Source: Rhodoferax fermentans (GTDB lineage Bacteria; Pseudomonadota; Gammaproteobacteria; Burkholderiales; Burkholderiaceae_C). Taken from it: a stretch of DNA of 64,000 bases. Within the stretch, counting starts at the first letter, position 1. Each line of letters opens with the position of its first letter. The stretch spans positions 806,001 through 870,000 of the forward strand of contig NZ_MTJN01000002.1 in NCBI RefSeq assembly GCF_002017865.1, written 5' to 3'. Below the pieces are notes generated by a model that saw only the letters and a list, made by a program, of their open reading frames with translations, was not told the origin of the DNA and made no database searches. This document shows positions 55,974 through 64,000 of this stretch, piece after piece. Both the position numbers and the translations under genes were made by a program.

Positions 55974-56303
55974 ATGCAAGTCACAGGCATTTCCTCCTCG
56001 AGCACATCTGGCAGCAGTTCGGCTGGCAGCGCCAGCCAGATTGCCCAGTTGCAAAAGCAGCTCAGGGACCTTACCCAGCAACTGAGGGACGTGGCGACCT
56101 CCAACATGGAGGCCAAGGCCAAGCAACAACAGGTGCAGTTGTTGCAGGCGCAGATCCTGGCCATTCAGGCCCAGATTGCGGCCATCCAGAATCAGAAACA
56201 GCAAGAACAGGCCAGCAAGGCCAGTGCGGCCCAGAACAAATCCCAGGCTGCCGCCGCCAGCAGCGACAAGGCCTTGGGCTCTCAGGTCGACGTCTACATC
56301 TGA
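55974..56303 (+). CDS. FlxA-like coiled-coil hypothetical protein
   Basis: The 109 residues start with a Ser/Gly-rich ISSSSTSGSSSAGSAS segment, then a long coiled coil rich in Gln, Leu and Ala (QIAQLQKQLRDLTQQLRDV, AKAKQQQVQLLQAQILAIQ), ending DVYI. This layout matches FlxA-like proteins, whose role is unknown. It is followed by pmbA on the other strand. Confidence 0.65.
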   Translation: MQVTGISSSSTSGSSSAGSASQIAQLQKQLRDLTQQLRDVATSNMEAKAKQQQVQLLQAQILAIQAQIAAIQNQKQQEQASKASAAQNKSQAAAASSDKALGSQVDVYI

Positions 56304-56367
56304 AGCAACAGCTTCACTCAACCGGCAAAGCGGCGCGGGCGACACCGCCCGCACAGGGCAGCGGTAT

Positions 56368-57810
56368 TCAGCTGCCTGCCACCTTCATCTTTTTGATCAA
56401 AATTGAGCCAACCGTCTTGGCACCCTGGTTGTAGGTATCGGCACCCACCGCCAGGATGTCCTTGAACATGGTTTTCATGTTGCCAGCGATGGTGATCTCT
56501 TCCACCGGGAAGGCGATGCGGCCGTTTTCCACCCAAAAACCGCTGGCACCGCGTGAATAGTCGCCGGTGACGCTGTTGACACCGCTCCCCATGAGCTCGG
56601 TGACAAACAGGCCGGTGCCCAGGCGTTGCAACATCGCATCCAGGTTGTCACCCGCGCGGGTCAGGCGTGAGGTGAGTGTCAGGTTGTGTGAACCGCCCGC
56701 GTTGCCGGTGGTTTTCATGCCCAGTTTGCGCGCCGAGTAACTGCCCAGAAAATACCCCTGCACCTTGCCCGCCTCCACCACGCTGCGCGCCTGTACCCGC
56801 ACACCTTCGTCGTCAAACGGCGAGCTGCCTTTGGCCCGTTTGACAAACGGGTCCTCCAAAATGTCGATGTGTTTCGGAAACACCTGTTTGCCCAACGAAT
56901 CGAGCAAATACGAACTCTTGCGGTAGAGCGAGCCACCACTCACCGCCTGCACAAAGGCGCCCAGCAAACCCGCCGCCAGCGGTGATTCAAACAACACCGG
57001 GCACTCGGTGGTGGCAATCTTGCGGGATTTGAGGCGGCTCAGCGCGCGCTCAGCGGCGTAACGGCCAATCGCCTCGGGCGAGGCCAGGTCGGCCGCATCA
57101 CGCTGCGAGCTGTACCAGTAATCGCGCTGCATGTTGGCGCCTTTGCCGGCAATCGGCGACACCGACACCGAGTGGCGCGAGCTGGCATAACCACCGCGAA
57201 AACCATGGGTGTGGGCGCTGAAAAAGTGCGACTGCTGGGCAGACACACCCGCACCTTCGCTGTTGGTGATGCGTTTGTCGAGACTCAAGGCGGCGTTTTC
57301 GGTCTGCAAGGCCAGCTGTGCGGCCTGCTCGCTGGTGATGGCCCAGGGGAAAAACAGGTCGAGATCAGTGCGCTGCTCGCCCGGTTGGGCAATGTCGGCC
57401 TCATCGGGCAAGGCAGCAAACGGGTCTTCGGCGGTGAAGCGGGCGATGTCAAACGCGGCCTGCACCGTCTGTTCGATGGCTTTCTGAGAAAAATCCGAGG
57501 TGCTGGCATTGCCCCGGCGCTGGCCGATATGCACCTTGATGCCCAGCGACTTGTCGCGGTTGCGCTCGACGTTCTCCAACTCACCCTTGCGCACCGACAC
57601 ACTCAGGCCACTGCCTTCGGAGGCATGCGCCGAGGCGTCGCTGGCACCAAGTTTTTTGGCGTGGTGAATGGCACTGTCCACCAGATCCTCAAAGAAAGTT
57701 CGGCTGTAGGCAAACCCCGCTTCAGCGGGAGCCGGAGTGCGTCTGGGCTGGCTCGGCGTCACAGTGGAGGAACGTTTGCGGGGGGTGGCTTTGGAAGCGA
57801 TGGAAGGCAT
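56368..57810 (-). CDS. pmbA: PmbA/TldE metalloprotease-family protein
   Basis: The 480 residues belong to the TldD/PmbA family. Family blocks include VSVRKGELENVERNRDKSLGIKV, VSPIAGKGANMQRDYWYSS, SPLAAGLLGAFVQAVSGGSLYRKSSYL and the GTGLFVTELMGSGVNSVTGDYSRGASGFWVENG region near the C-terminus. With TldD it processes small peptides such as microcin precursors and antitoxins. TldD is not in this window. It is divergent from yjgA, with about 70 bases between the two starts. Confidence 0.92.
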   Translation of the reverse strand: MPSIASKATPRKRSSTVTPSQPRRTPAPAEAGFAYSRTFFEDLVDSAIHHAKKLGASDASAHASEGSGLSVSVRKGELENVERNRDKSLGIKVHIGQRRGNASTSDFSQKAIEQTVQAAFDIARFTAEDPFAALPDEADIAQPGEQRTDLDLFFPWAITSEQAAQLALQTENAALSLDKRITNSEGAGVSAQQSHFFSAHTHGFRGGYASSRHSVSVSPIAGKGANMQRDYWYSSQRDAADLASPEAIGRYAAERALSRLKSRKIATTECPVLFESPLAAGLLGAFVQAVSGGSLYRKSSYLLDSLGKQVFPKHIDILEDPFVKRAKGSSPFDDEGVRVQARSVVEAGKVQGYFLGSYSARKLGMKTTGNAGGSHNLTLTSRLTRAGDNLDAMLQRLGTGLFVTELMGSGVNSVTGDYSRGASGFWVENGRIAFPVEEITIAGNMKTMFKDILAVGADTYNQGAKTVGSILIKKMKVAGS

Positions 57811-57883
57811 GGTGAAGGCGGCTGCGTGACTGGCACTCAGGTCCGTTTGGGTTTATTCATAGCGGCGGCTATGATACTTGGCT

Positions 57884-58537
57884 ATGTCAAGAAAACTGAA
57901 AAAAGGCTATTTTGTGCGCGGCGAGTTTGTGGCCGAGGGCAGCGAGCGCGATATTGAGCTCAAAGCCGAGCTCAAAGGCACCGACGATCTGAGCCGCACC
58001 GACCTCAAGCGCGAAAGCACCGAGCTGCAAAAACTCGGTGAAGCGCTGCTGACCCTGCGCGCCGATCTGTTGGCGCGTCTGCCCCTGAGCGACAAGTTCC
58101 GCGATGCGATTGCGGACGCCAAACGCATCACCAACTTCGAGGGCAAACGCCGCCAGATGCAGTACATCGGCAAGATGATGCGCAAGCTCGAACCAGCCGA
58201 GGTGGATGCGGTGCGTGCTGCCCTGGACGAGCAGGCCAATGGCTCAGCTGCTGAAAATCTGGCGCTGCACCAGGCCGAGCAATGGCGCGACCGCCTGATT
58301 TCGCAGGACGATGCCGCAGGCCAGTGGATTGAGCAGTACCCGACCACCGACACCCAGCAATTGCGCGCCCTGATCCGTCAGGCCCGCAAAGACGCGGTGC
58401 CCGAAAAACCCGGCGCTGCCGTGCGCCATGGCCGCGCTTACCGCGAGATTTTCCAGCTGGTGCGTGAGGCCCTGGGCGCCATCCCCGACCCGGACGCCGA
58501 TACCCCACCCTTTAGCGCCAGCAACGAGGCATCGTGA
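57884..58537 (+). CDS. yjgA: YjgA/DarP ribosome-associated protein (DUF615)
   Basis: The 217 residues are alpha-helical and carry the DUF615 block NFEGKRRQMQYIGKMMRKLE with basic surroundings. The homologue in E. coli binds late 50S ribosome precursors. The ATG at 57884 is in the common family start context MSRKLKKGYFV. The stop overlaps the mog start (GTGA). Confidence 0.9.
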   Translation: MSRKLKKGYFVRGEFVAEGSERDIELKAELKGTDDLSRTDLKRESTELQKLGEALLTLRADLLARLPLSDKFRDAIADAKRITNFEGKRRQMQYIGKMMRKLEPAEVDAVRAALDEQANGSAAENLALHQAEQWRDRLISQDDAAGQWIEQYPTTDTQQLRALIRQARKDAVPEKPGAAVRHGRAYREIFQLVREALGAIPDPDADTPPFSASNEAS

Positions 58538-59133
58538 GCACGGGCTCACCCTACCCACCGGTCAAGATCGGCATCGTGTCCATCAGCGACCGGGCCAGCA
58601 GCGGTGTTTACGAAGACAAAGGCCTGCCTGCCCTGCAAAGCTGGCTGGCACGCGCCCTCAAAAACCCGCTGCAGTTTGAGCCGCGCCTGATCCCGGACGA
58701 CCAAGCCACCATTGAAGCCACGCTGATTGCGCTGGTGGAAGCCGGTTGCGCCCTGGTGCTGACCACCGGCGGCACCGGCCCCGCCCTGCGCGATGTGACA
58801 CCCGAGGCAACGCTGGCGGTGGCACACAAGGAGATGCCCGGTTTTGGTGAACAGATGCGCCAGATCAGCCTGGCTTTTGTGCCCACCGCGATCCTGTCGC
58901 GCCAGGTGGCCGTGATCCGCGATCAGACACTGATCATCAACCTGCCGGGTCAGCCCAAGGCGATTGCCGAAACGCTGGAAGGCTTGAAAGACAACGACGG
59001 CAAGCAGCGGGTGCCCGGCATTTTTGCCGCCGTACCCTATTGCATCGACCTGATTGGTGGGCCCTACCTGGAAACAGATGCAGCGGTGTGCCAGGCGTTC
59101 CGGCCAAAAACCGCTATTCGCACATTTTCATAA
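58534..59133 (+). CDS. mog: Molybdopterin adenylyltransferase
   Basis: The 199 residues begin at a GTG overlapping the previous stop. The MoaB/Mog fold shows VKIGIVSISDRASSGVYEDKGLPAL, LVLTTGGTGPALRDVTPEAT and INLPGQPKAIAETLEGL. It activates molybdopterin with ATP before molybdenum insertion. Confidence 0.93.
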   Translation: MSTGSPYPPVKIGIVSISDRASSGVYEDKGLPALQSWLARALKNPLQFEPRLIPDDQATIEATLIALVEAGCALVLTTGGTGPALRDVTPEATLAVAHKEMPGFGEQMRQISLAFVPTAILSRQVAVIRDQTLIINLPGQPKAIAETLEGLKDNDGKQRVPGIFAAVPYCIDLIGGPYLETDAAVCQAFRPKTAIRTFS

Positions 59134-59195
59134 GAAATGTGCCGCTAGCCCTCTTAAAATAAGGGCTGATAGCTCCTATAACTATAGTCGTTTCA
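59122..59195 (-). repeat. Palindromic repeat, intergenic copy N
   Basis: On the minus strand: GGAGCTATCAGCCCTTA, TTTTAAGAGGGCTAGCG and GCACATTTC. The 3' end of mog overlaps its edge. A second AT-rich inverted piece (ATAGCTCCTATAACTATAG) follows. Confidence 0.75.
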
Positions 59196-59229
59196 CTGCT
59201 ATCACAACCCCTCAATAAATCGCATCATC

Positions 59230-60246
59230 ATGCCGATCTACCGCTGCAACAAGTGTGGATTCATTGCTGAAACCGTCCCGCTGCTGCCTGACAGCAAAAT
59301 CCCTTGCGCACGCTGCGCCCACCCCAGCAGTGTGTATGACACGGTTTTTTTCGCCGAGAAGCTGGTTGAAAAGTATTTTGCTGCCTTGCGCGAGATCGAG
59401 GCGCTGAAGGCGGCTGACCAGCCCGCAGCACCCGCCAACCCCATTGCAAGCAGCCCGGCACCGTCGGCCATCCCGCCCGCCATGCCTTTGAACCAGCTCA
59501 ACATACACAACACCAGCCAACTGGCCACCGCTGAGCAACATCTGCCGCTCCAACAGTGGTTTGCCGCCCGCCAGATCGAGGCCCGGTTTGACCACGCAGC
59601 CGTTGATACCACCGGCTTTTTTGACGACGCCGCGCGGGCTCTGAGTGACAACTTTGCACTGTATGGTGAACTGCTCAATCGCATCCGCTGGGCCTACCGC
59701 AACAGCCACAGCAACGTCAATCTGGAACTGGCCAACCTGAGCCAGAAGGACGCACAGGCGCTCAACAACCTGTGCCGCCAGTTTCACAGCCACTCGTTGT
59801 TTGCCACTTACCGTTACCAGAAAGTCGAAAAAATCGTCCGCCTGGGCTTGCAGACCGCTCCCACGGTGCGGCAGTTTTTTGAGGGCGGCTGGCTGGAGTG
59901 GTTTGCTTTGATCACGCTGCTTGAGCAGCTCAAAACCAAGAACCGTGTCTTTTCATGTGCCCGGGGTGTGAAAGTGGTGTTTGCCAACGACGACCTGCAT
60001 GAGATCGACGTGATGGCGCTGGTCAACGGCCAGACACCGGTCTACATCGAATGCAAAACCGGTGAGTTCCGCCGCGAGATCGACAAGTTTTTGCGGCTCA
60101 AAAAACGCCTTGGAATTCCGCGCCAGCAGTTCATCATATGCGCCAGCGAGCTCAGCGCCGAACAGGCTGCCGGGCTGTCGGCCATGTACGAGCTGAACTT
60201 TGTGAACCACGACACACTGGCTGACAAGCTGCAGGCCATTCTCTGA
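59230..60246 (+). CDS. Zinc-ribbon PD-(D/E)XK nuclease-like protein (DUF1887/Card1-like core)
   Basis: The 338 residues start with a zinc ribbon (Cys6, Cys9, Cys26, Cys29), then a Pro/Ala-rich linker, a helical region, and a C-terminal nuclease fold. The nuclease motif has HEIDVMAL (Glu258, Asp260) and ECKTG (Glu274, Lys276) followed by the helix FRREIDKFLRLKKRLGI, as in Card1/Can2 and other DUF1887 enzymes. No CARF domain is apparent, and no CRISPR array or cyclic-oligonucleotide synthase is nearby. A nuclease function is inferred. Confidence 0.7.
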   Translation: MPIYRCNKCGFIAETVPLLPDSKIPCARCAHPSSVYDTVFFAEKLVEKYFAALREIEALKAADQPAAPANPIASSPAPSAIPPAMPLNQLNIHNTSQLATAEQHLPLQQWFAARQIEARFDHAAVDTTGFFDDAARALSDNFALYGELLNRIRWAYRNSHSNVNLELANLSQKDAQALNNLCRQFHSHSLFATYRYQKVEKIVRLGLQTAPTVRQFFEGGWLEWFALITLLEQLKTKNRVFSCARGVKVVFANDDLHEIDVMALVNGQTPVYIECKTGEFRREIDKFLRLKKRLGIPRQQFIICASELSAEQAAGLSAMYELNFVNHDTLADKLQAIL

Positions 60247-60306
60247 CTTTTTCGGCCTTAGCCCTTGTCCAAAAAGAGCTGTTAGCCACAAATACTGAAG
60301 CTATTT
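60247..60306 (-). repeat. Palindromic repeat, intergenic copy O
   Basis: On the minus strand it starts GCTTCAGTATTTGTGGCTAAC and continues AGCTCTTTTTGGACAAGGGCT. The core is imperfect. It fills the gap to the cysE stop. Confidence 0.55.
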
Positions 60307-61074
60307 ACCCACCAGCTGGGTGAGTTTGTCGGCCTCAAAATGTTCGGCCAGGGTGGCGTCGCCGGGCACACAGTTGGTTTTGTCGCGGCTGGCCTGCAAG
60401 GTGTCGATGGCTTTCCACAACATTGCAATCTGGTGTTCGTGGCTGGACGCGTTGTCGATCAAACCGCGCATGGCCTGGCTCAACGGGTCGTCGCTTTGGG
60501 TCACACCGTAGGCAGAAAAACCCATTTTGGAGGCAGCCTCTTCGCGTTTGACATCGAGCTCAGCCTGGATGATGCGCGCCGGGTTGCCCACTGCCGTGGC
60601 ACCAGCTGGCACCGGTTTGGTCACCACCGCGTTTGACCCGACCTTGGCGCCGTCACCCACGGTGAAGCCTCCGAGCACCTGGGCACCCGCGCCCACCACC
60701 ACACCGCACCCCAGCGTCGGGTGGCGTTTGGCGCCCTTGTAGAGCGAGGTGCCGCCCAACGTCACACCCTGGTAGATGGTGCAGTCGTCACCAATTTCGG
60801 CGGTTTCCCCCACCACCACACCCATGGCATGGTCAAAAAACACGCGGTCACCAATGGTGGCGCCGGGGTGGATTTCGATGCCAGTCAAAAAGCGGGTGAT
60901 GTGGGAGACAAAACGCCCGAGCCATTTCAAACCATGCGTCCAGCAGGCATGGGCCAGCCGGTGCAGGATGACCGCATGCAAGCCGGGGTAACAGGTCAAC
61001 ACCTCCCAGGTGCTGCGGGCAGCCGGGTCACGTTCAAGAATGCACTGGATATCGGATCGGATTCGGGACAACAT
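60301..61074 (-). CDS. cysE: Serine O-acetyltransferase
   Basis: The 257 residues form an N-terminal helical part and a left-handed beta helix of hexapeptide repeats ([75 protein letters not shown]). It makes O-acetylserine for cysteine. The 3' tail from [20 protein letters not shown] onward is longer than in many homologues. It ends at the repeat copy O. Confidence 0.94.
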   Translation of the reverse strand: MLSRIRSDIQCILERDPAARSTWEVLTCYPGLHAVILHRLAHACWTHGLKWLGRFVSHITRFLTGIEIHPGATIGDRVFFDHAMGVVVGETAEIGDDCTIYQGVTLGGTSLYKGAKRHPTLGCGVVVGAGAQVLGGFTVGDGAKVGSNAVVTKPVPAGATAVGNPARIIQAELDVKREEAASKMGFSAYGVTQSDDPLSQAMRGLIDNASSHEHQIAMLWKAIDTLQASRDKTNCVPGDATLAEHFEADKLTQLVGK

Positions 61075-61083
61075 GGTTTGAGT

Positions 61084-61869
61084 CTAGTGGGATTCAGGCA
61101 AGGGCGTGGACGGCGCGGCCTTGAGCATCATTTTGGCCATGCCACGCAGGATGTGGATTTCTTCCTGGGTGACACCGGCACGGTTGAACAGCTGGTTGAG
61201 CCGGGGCATGAGTTTTTTGGGCGCCTGCGGGTCGAGGAAATCAATCGCCACCAGTGCCTGCTCCAGATGCGCCAGCATGCCTGCCACCTGCGCCGCATCA
61301 GCCAGGGCGGGCGCGGCCGTGGCCGATTGCACCGGGTAGCCGCCCAGCGCCTCGCGCCAGTCATAAGCAATCACCTGCAGCGCTGCAGCCAGGTTCAGCG
61401 AGCCAAACTGCGGGTTGCTCGGGATGCTCAGGCACACATGGCAGCGGTACACATCCTCGTTGGCCATGCCAAAACGCTCCGAGCCAAACAGGAAAGCCAC
61501 CCCAGAGTTGGATGCTTTTTCGGCCTCCAGCCCTTGTTCTGATTGGGCTAGCAGCTCCTGTTTCACGAGCGACTGGAAATGCTCACGTGGCCGCACCGTG
61601 GGTGGACCAAAGTCGCGCGGGGTCATGGCGGTGGCGCACAGGTGGCTCATGCCATCCAACGCCTCATCGAGCGTGTCGACAATGCGGCAGTTCTTGAGCA
61701 CATCGGTGGCGCCGCTGGCGCGCTGGATGGTTTCCTCACGGCGCAGCACATTGGCCCAGCGTGGCGCCACCAGCACCAGATCGTCAAAACCCATGGTTTT
61801 CATGGCGCGCGCGGCGGCGCCGACATTGCCGGCATGGCTGGTGTTGATCAGGATGAATCGGGTCTTCAT
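61084..61869 (-). CDS. trmJ: tRNA (Cm32/Um32) methyltransferase
   Basis: The 261 residues form a SpoU-type knot: INTSHAGNVGAAARAMKTMGFDDLVLVAPRW at the start, FLFGSERFGMANEDVYRC and SIPSNPQFGSLNLAAALQVIAYDW, then a C-terminal tail with a dimerisation helix. Residues near 102-119 are encoded by repeat copy I. The start is divergent from suhB, 112 bases away. It acts at tRNA position 32. Confidence 0.94.
   Translation of the reverse strand: MKTRFILINTSHAGNVGAAARAMKTMGFDDLVLVAPRWANVLRREETIQRASGATDVLKNCRIVDTLDEALDGMSHLCATAMTPRDFGPPTVRPREHFQSLVKQELLAQSEQGLEAEKASNSGVAFLFGSERFGMANEDVYRCHVCLSIPSNPQFGSLNLAAALQVIAYDWREALGGYPVQSATAAPALADAAQVAGMLAHLEQALVAIDFLDPQAPKKLMPRLNQLFNRAGVTQEEIHILRGMAKMMLKAAPSTPLPESH
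61515..61566 (-). repeat. Palindromic repeat, in-frame copy I inside trmJ
   Basis: On the minus strand: GGAGCTGCTAGCCCAAT, CAGAACAAGGGCTGG and AGGCCGAAAAAG. It runs in the same direction as the gene and is translated as LLAQSEQGLEAEKASN. Confidence 0.85.
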
Positions 61870-61980
61870 GGTGGGCCGTTAAAATAGACCGATTGTCGCT
61901 GCCCCACGAGGGTGCTGCGCCACTCCACAACTCACCATGCAGACTTGCCAAAGAGCCCGCATGGTCACTACCGAGCCACC

Positions 61981-62901
61981 ATGAACTCTCCGAATCTGCA
62001 CCCAATGATCAATGTGGCGGTGAAAGCCGCCCGCGCTGCCGGGGCCATCATCAACCGCGCCGCGCTCGACGTGGAATCCGTGCGGGTCTCGCAAAAACAG
62101 GTCAACGACTTTGTCACCGAGGTCGACCAGGCCTCCGAGCAAATGATCATCGAAACCCTGCTGGGCGCGTACCCGGGCCACGGCATCTGGGCTGAAGAGT
62201 CCGGCCGTGAACACGGCGCACGTGATTCCGAGTTTGTCTGGATCATCGACCCGCTGGACGGCACCACCAACTTCATCCACGGCCTGCCGGTTTACTGCGT
62301 AAGCATCGCGCTGGCTGTGCGTGGCAAGGTGGAACAAGCCGTCATTTACGACCCCAGCCGCAACGACCTGTTCACCGCCACCAAGGGCCGTGGCTCTTAC
62401 ATGAACAACCGCCGCATCCGGGTCGCCAAACGCAACCGGCTGCAAGAGTGCCTGATCTCCACCGGTTTCCCCTACCGCCCCGGTGATGACCTGCCCAGCT
62501 ACCTGCGCATGCTGGGTGACATCATGCAACGCACCGCCGGTGTGCGCCGCCCCGGTGCCGCTGCACTCGACCTGGCCTATGTGGCCGCTGGCTTCACCGA
62601 CGGCTTTTTCGAAAAAGGCCTGCAACCCTGGGATGTGGCCGCTGGTTCGCTGCTGGTCACCGAGGCGGGTGGTCTGGTCGGCAACCTGTCGGGTGACTCG
62701 GACTTCATGGAACAACACGAATGCCTGGCAGCCAACCCGCGCATCTACGGCCAGATGGTTGGCCTGCTGGGCAAATACAGCAAGTTCGCTGGCGCCGGTG
62801 ACAAGGCAGGTGTACGCGCTGCGGTGGCAGAAATGGCCGCCGCCAGCGCCGATGAAACGCTGCCAAGCAAGCCCACAGACGAAGCAGACGCTGATTTTTG
62901 A
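61981..62901 (+). CDS. suhB: Inositol monophosphatase family protein
   Basis: The 306 residues show the metal-binding motifs [15 protein letters not shown] and [15 protein letters not shown] and the catalytic-loop EES glutamate ([10 protein letters not shown]). SuhB also acts as a ribosomal RNA antitermination factor in E. coli. ATG 61981 is preferred over an upstream frame. Confidence 0.93.
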   Translation: MNSPNLHPMINVAVKAARAAGAIINRAALDVESVRVSQKQVNDFVTEVDQASEQMIIETLLGAYPGHGIWAEESGREHGARDSEFVWIIDPLDGTTNFIHGLPVYCVSIALAVRGKVEQAVIYDPSRNDLFTATKGRGSYMNNRRIRVAKRNRLQECLISTGFPYRPGDDLPSYLRMLGDIMQRTAGVRRPGAAALDLAYVAAGFTDGFFEKGLQPWDVAAGSLLVTEAGGLVGNLSGDSDFMEQHECLAANPRIYGQMVGLLGKYSKFAGAGDKAGVRAAVAEMAAASADETLPSKPTDEADADF

Positions 62902-62928
62902 CACCAGCCGGGCTGCAAAAGCCGCAGA

Positions 62929-62946
62929 TGTCAACCCAGATTGACA
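62929..62946. promoter_or_regulatory. PpsR/CrtJ-type box upstream of bchI
   Basis: TGTCAA-CCCAGA-TTGACA has the same outer halves and spacing as the bchE box (TGT-N12-ACA). It is 53 bases before the bchI ATG. TTGACA could also be the -35 element. Confidence 0.7.
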
Positions 62947-62999
62947 TATCATGTCGAGTTGAGACAGAAGCAGATCAGAGTTTCTTTTTTGGACATCTC

Positions 63000-64000
63000 A
63001 TGGCACTCACTTTCCCTTTTGCAGCAATCGTCGGACAAGAAGAAATGCGGCTGGCCATCCAGATGCTGGCCGTCGATCCCACCATCGGTGGTGTACTGGT
63101 CCTGGGTGACCGGGGCACCGGCAAATCTACCGCCGTGCGGGCACTGGCGGACCTGTTGCCCCCCATCAAAGTAGTCAAAGACTGCGCCTACGGTTGCGAC
63201 CCGGCAGGCAGTTCCTTGTGTGAAGCCTGCCAGACCCAGGTCGGCCACAAGTTAAAAACCGAGACGCGCGCGGTGCCGGTGGTCGACCTGCCGCTGGGCG
63301 CCACCGAAGACCGTGTGGTCGGTGCACTGGACCTGGAAAAGGCCCTGTCGCAAGGCATCAAGAAGTTTGCCCCAGGCCTGCTGGCCCAAGCCAACCGTGG
63401 CTTTTTGTACATCGACGAGGTCAATCTGCTCGAAGACCACATCGTTGACTTGTTGATCGACGTGGCGGCCTCCGGCGAAAACCTGGTGGAACGCGAAGGC
63501 CTGAGCGTGCGCCACCCGGCGCGTTTTGTGCTTGTTGGCAGCGGCAACCCCGAAGAAGGTGAATTGCGGCCCCAGTTGCTGGACCGCTTTGGCCTGTCGG
63601 TCGAGGTGCGCACACCACAAGACCTGGACCTGCGGGTGCAGGTGGTGCGCCGTCGTGATGCGTTCGAGCGCAACCCAACGGCCTTCCGCGCCGAATGGGA
63701 AGACGCCAACACCAAGCTGCGCCAGCGCATTGTGCGTGCCAAAAAACTCATCCAGAACCTGCAGGTGTCAGACGATCTGCTGATGTCTTGCGCCACCTTG
63801 TGCCACAAACTCGGCACCGATGGCCTGCGCGCCGAGCTGACGCTGTTGCGTGCCACCCGCGCTTACGCCGCACTGCAGGGCGACAAAGTGGCCGAGCGCA
63901 GCCACTTGCGCGCCATCGCACCACTGGCCCTGCGCCACCGCTTGCGCCGCAACCCGCTCGACGACACCGGTTCCGGTACGCGCGTGCAGCGTGCCATGGA
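63000..64000 (+). CDS. bchI: Magnesium chelatase subunit I, 5' part (gene runs off the right edge)
   Basis: The first 333 residues are visible, all open: MALTFPFAAIVGQEEMRLA, Walker A GDRGTGKSTAVRALA, a four-cysteine insert CAYGCDPAGSSLCEAC, and Walker B GFLYIDEVNLLEDHIVDLL. This AAA+ ATPase and BchD put magnesium into protoporphyrin IX with BchH, the first committed step to bacteriochlorophyll. The ATG at 63000 follows TTTTTTGGACATCTC. bchD probably follows off the window. Confidence 0.95.
   Translation, partial: MALTFPFAAIVGQEEMRLAIQMLAVDPTIGGVLVLGDRGTGKSTAVRALADLLPPIKVVKDCAYGCDPAGSSLCEACQTQVGHKLKTETRAVPVVDLPLGATEDRVVGALDLEKALSQGIKKFAPGLLAQANRGFLYIDEVNLLEDHIVDLLIDVAASGENLVEREGLSVRHPARFVLVGSGNPEEGELRPQLLDRFGLSVEVRTPQDLDLRVQVVRRRDAFERNPTAFRAEWEDANTKLRQRIVRAKKLIQNLQVSDDLLMSCATLCHKLGTDGLRAELTLLRATRAYAALQGDKVAERSHLRAIAPLALRHRLRRNPLDDTGSGTRVQRAM

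Overview
The window comes from a photosynthetic betaproteobacterium, most likely a purple nonsulfur member of the Comamonadaceae close to Rhodoferax. This rests on three kinds of sequence evidence: bacteriochlorophyll genes (bchE, bchJ and the start of bchI) sit among housekeeping genes arranged as in Burkholderiales (ileS-lspA, cioAB, pmbA/yjgA/mog, trmJ/cysE/suhB); GC content and codon use are high almost throughout; and a short palindromic repeat of a kind I associate with Comamonadaceae recurs. The genus is an inference.

Layout. 0-5 kb: a truncated OmpR-type response regulator, a secreted ATP-type DNA ligase, an HNH nuclease, ribF and small accessory genes. 5-12 kb: ileS-lspA, a Na/Pi cotransporter, a TlpA-type thioredoxin and an exported transglutaminase-like protein. 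12-16 kb: a 40-residue lipoprotein-like gene that overlaps miaA, then an ABC ATPase and a fused pabB-pabC gene. 16-18 kb: an AT-rich, gene-poor accessory patch with gene remnants, one frameshifted gene and a foreign-looking hydrolase. 18-24.4 kb (minus strand): aspA-dctA-dctB-dctD, a C4-dicarboxylate uptake and sensing module. 24.5-30.5 kb: a large FtsX-type permease and a phosphonate-binding-like/PAS/GGDEF/EAL protein. 30.5-36 kb: a polar amino-acid ABC importer with a built-in M14 deacylase and a PLP lyase, behind a strong sigma-54 promoter match. 36-39 kb: small hydrolase-like genes and an AttH-like secreted protein. 39-41.6 kb: bchE-bchJ with FNR- and PpsR-type sites. 41.6-49.9 kb: an orphan Hcp, mutS, cioA-cioB-DUF2474, a serine hydrolase and a K+ channel. 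50-55.8 kb: aapJQMP behind a second strong sigma-54 promoter match, and an orphan branched-chain amino-acid binding protein. 55.9-64 kb: pmbA, yjgA, mog, a zinc-ribbon PD-(D/E)XK nuclease, cysE, trmJ, suhB and the start of bchI behind a PpsR-type box.

How the genes fit together. Nitrogen and carbon supply (two amino-acid importers and dicarboxylate uptake, each with a sigma-54-type promoter candidate) sits beside oxygen-responsive pigment synthesis (bchE-bchJ and bchI share an 18-bp PpsR/CrtJ-type palindrome; bchE also carries two FNR-type sites) and a high-affinity-type bd quinol oxidase. This suits a facultative photoheterotroph.

The most unusual signal is a family of about 16 copies of a 50-60 bp palindromic repeat. 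Eight lie between genes and eight lie in frame inside coding regions (ileS, miaA, pabB, a permease twice, mutS twice, trmJ), where they appear to encode linker peptides. It recalls the Rickettsia palindromic elements. No tRNA, rRNA, CRISPR array, transposase or integrase was recognised.
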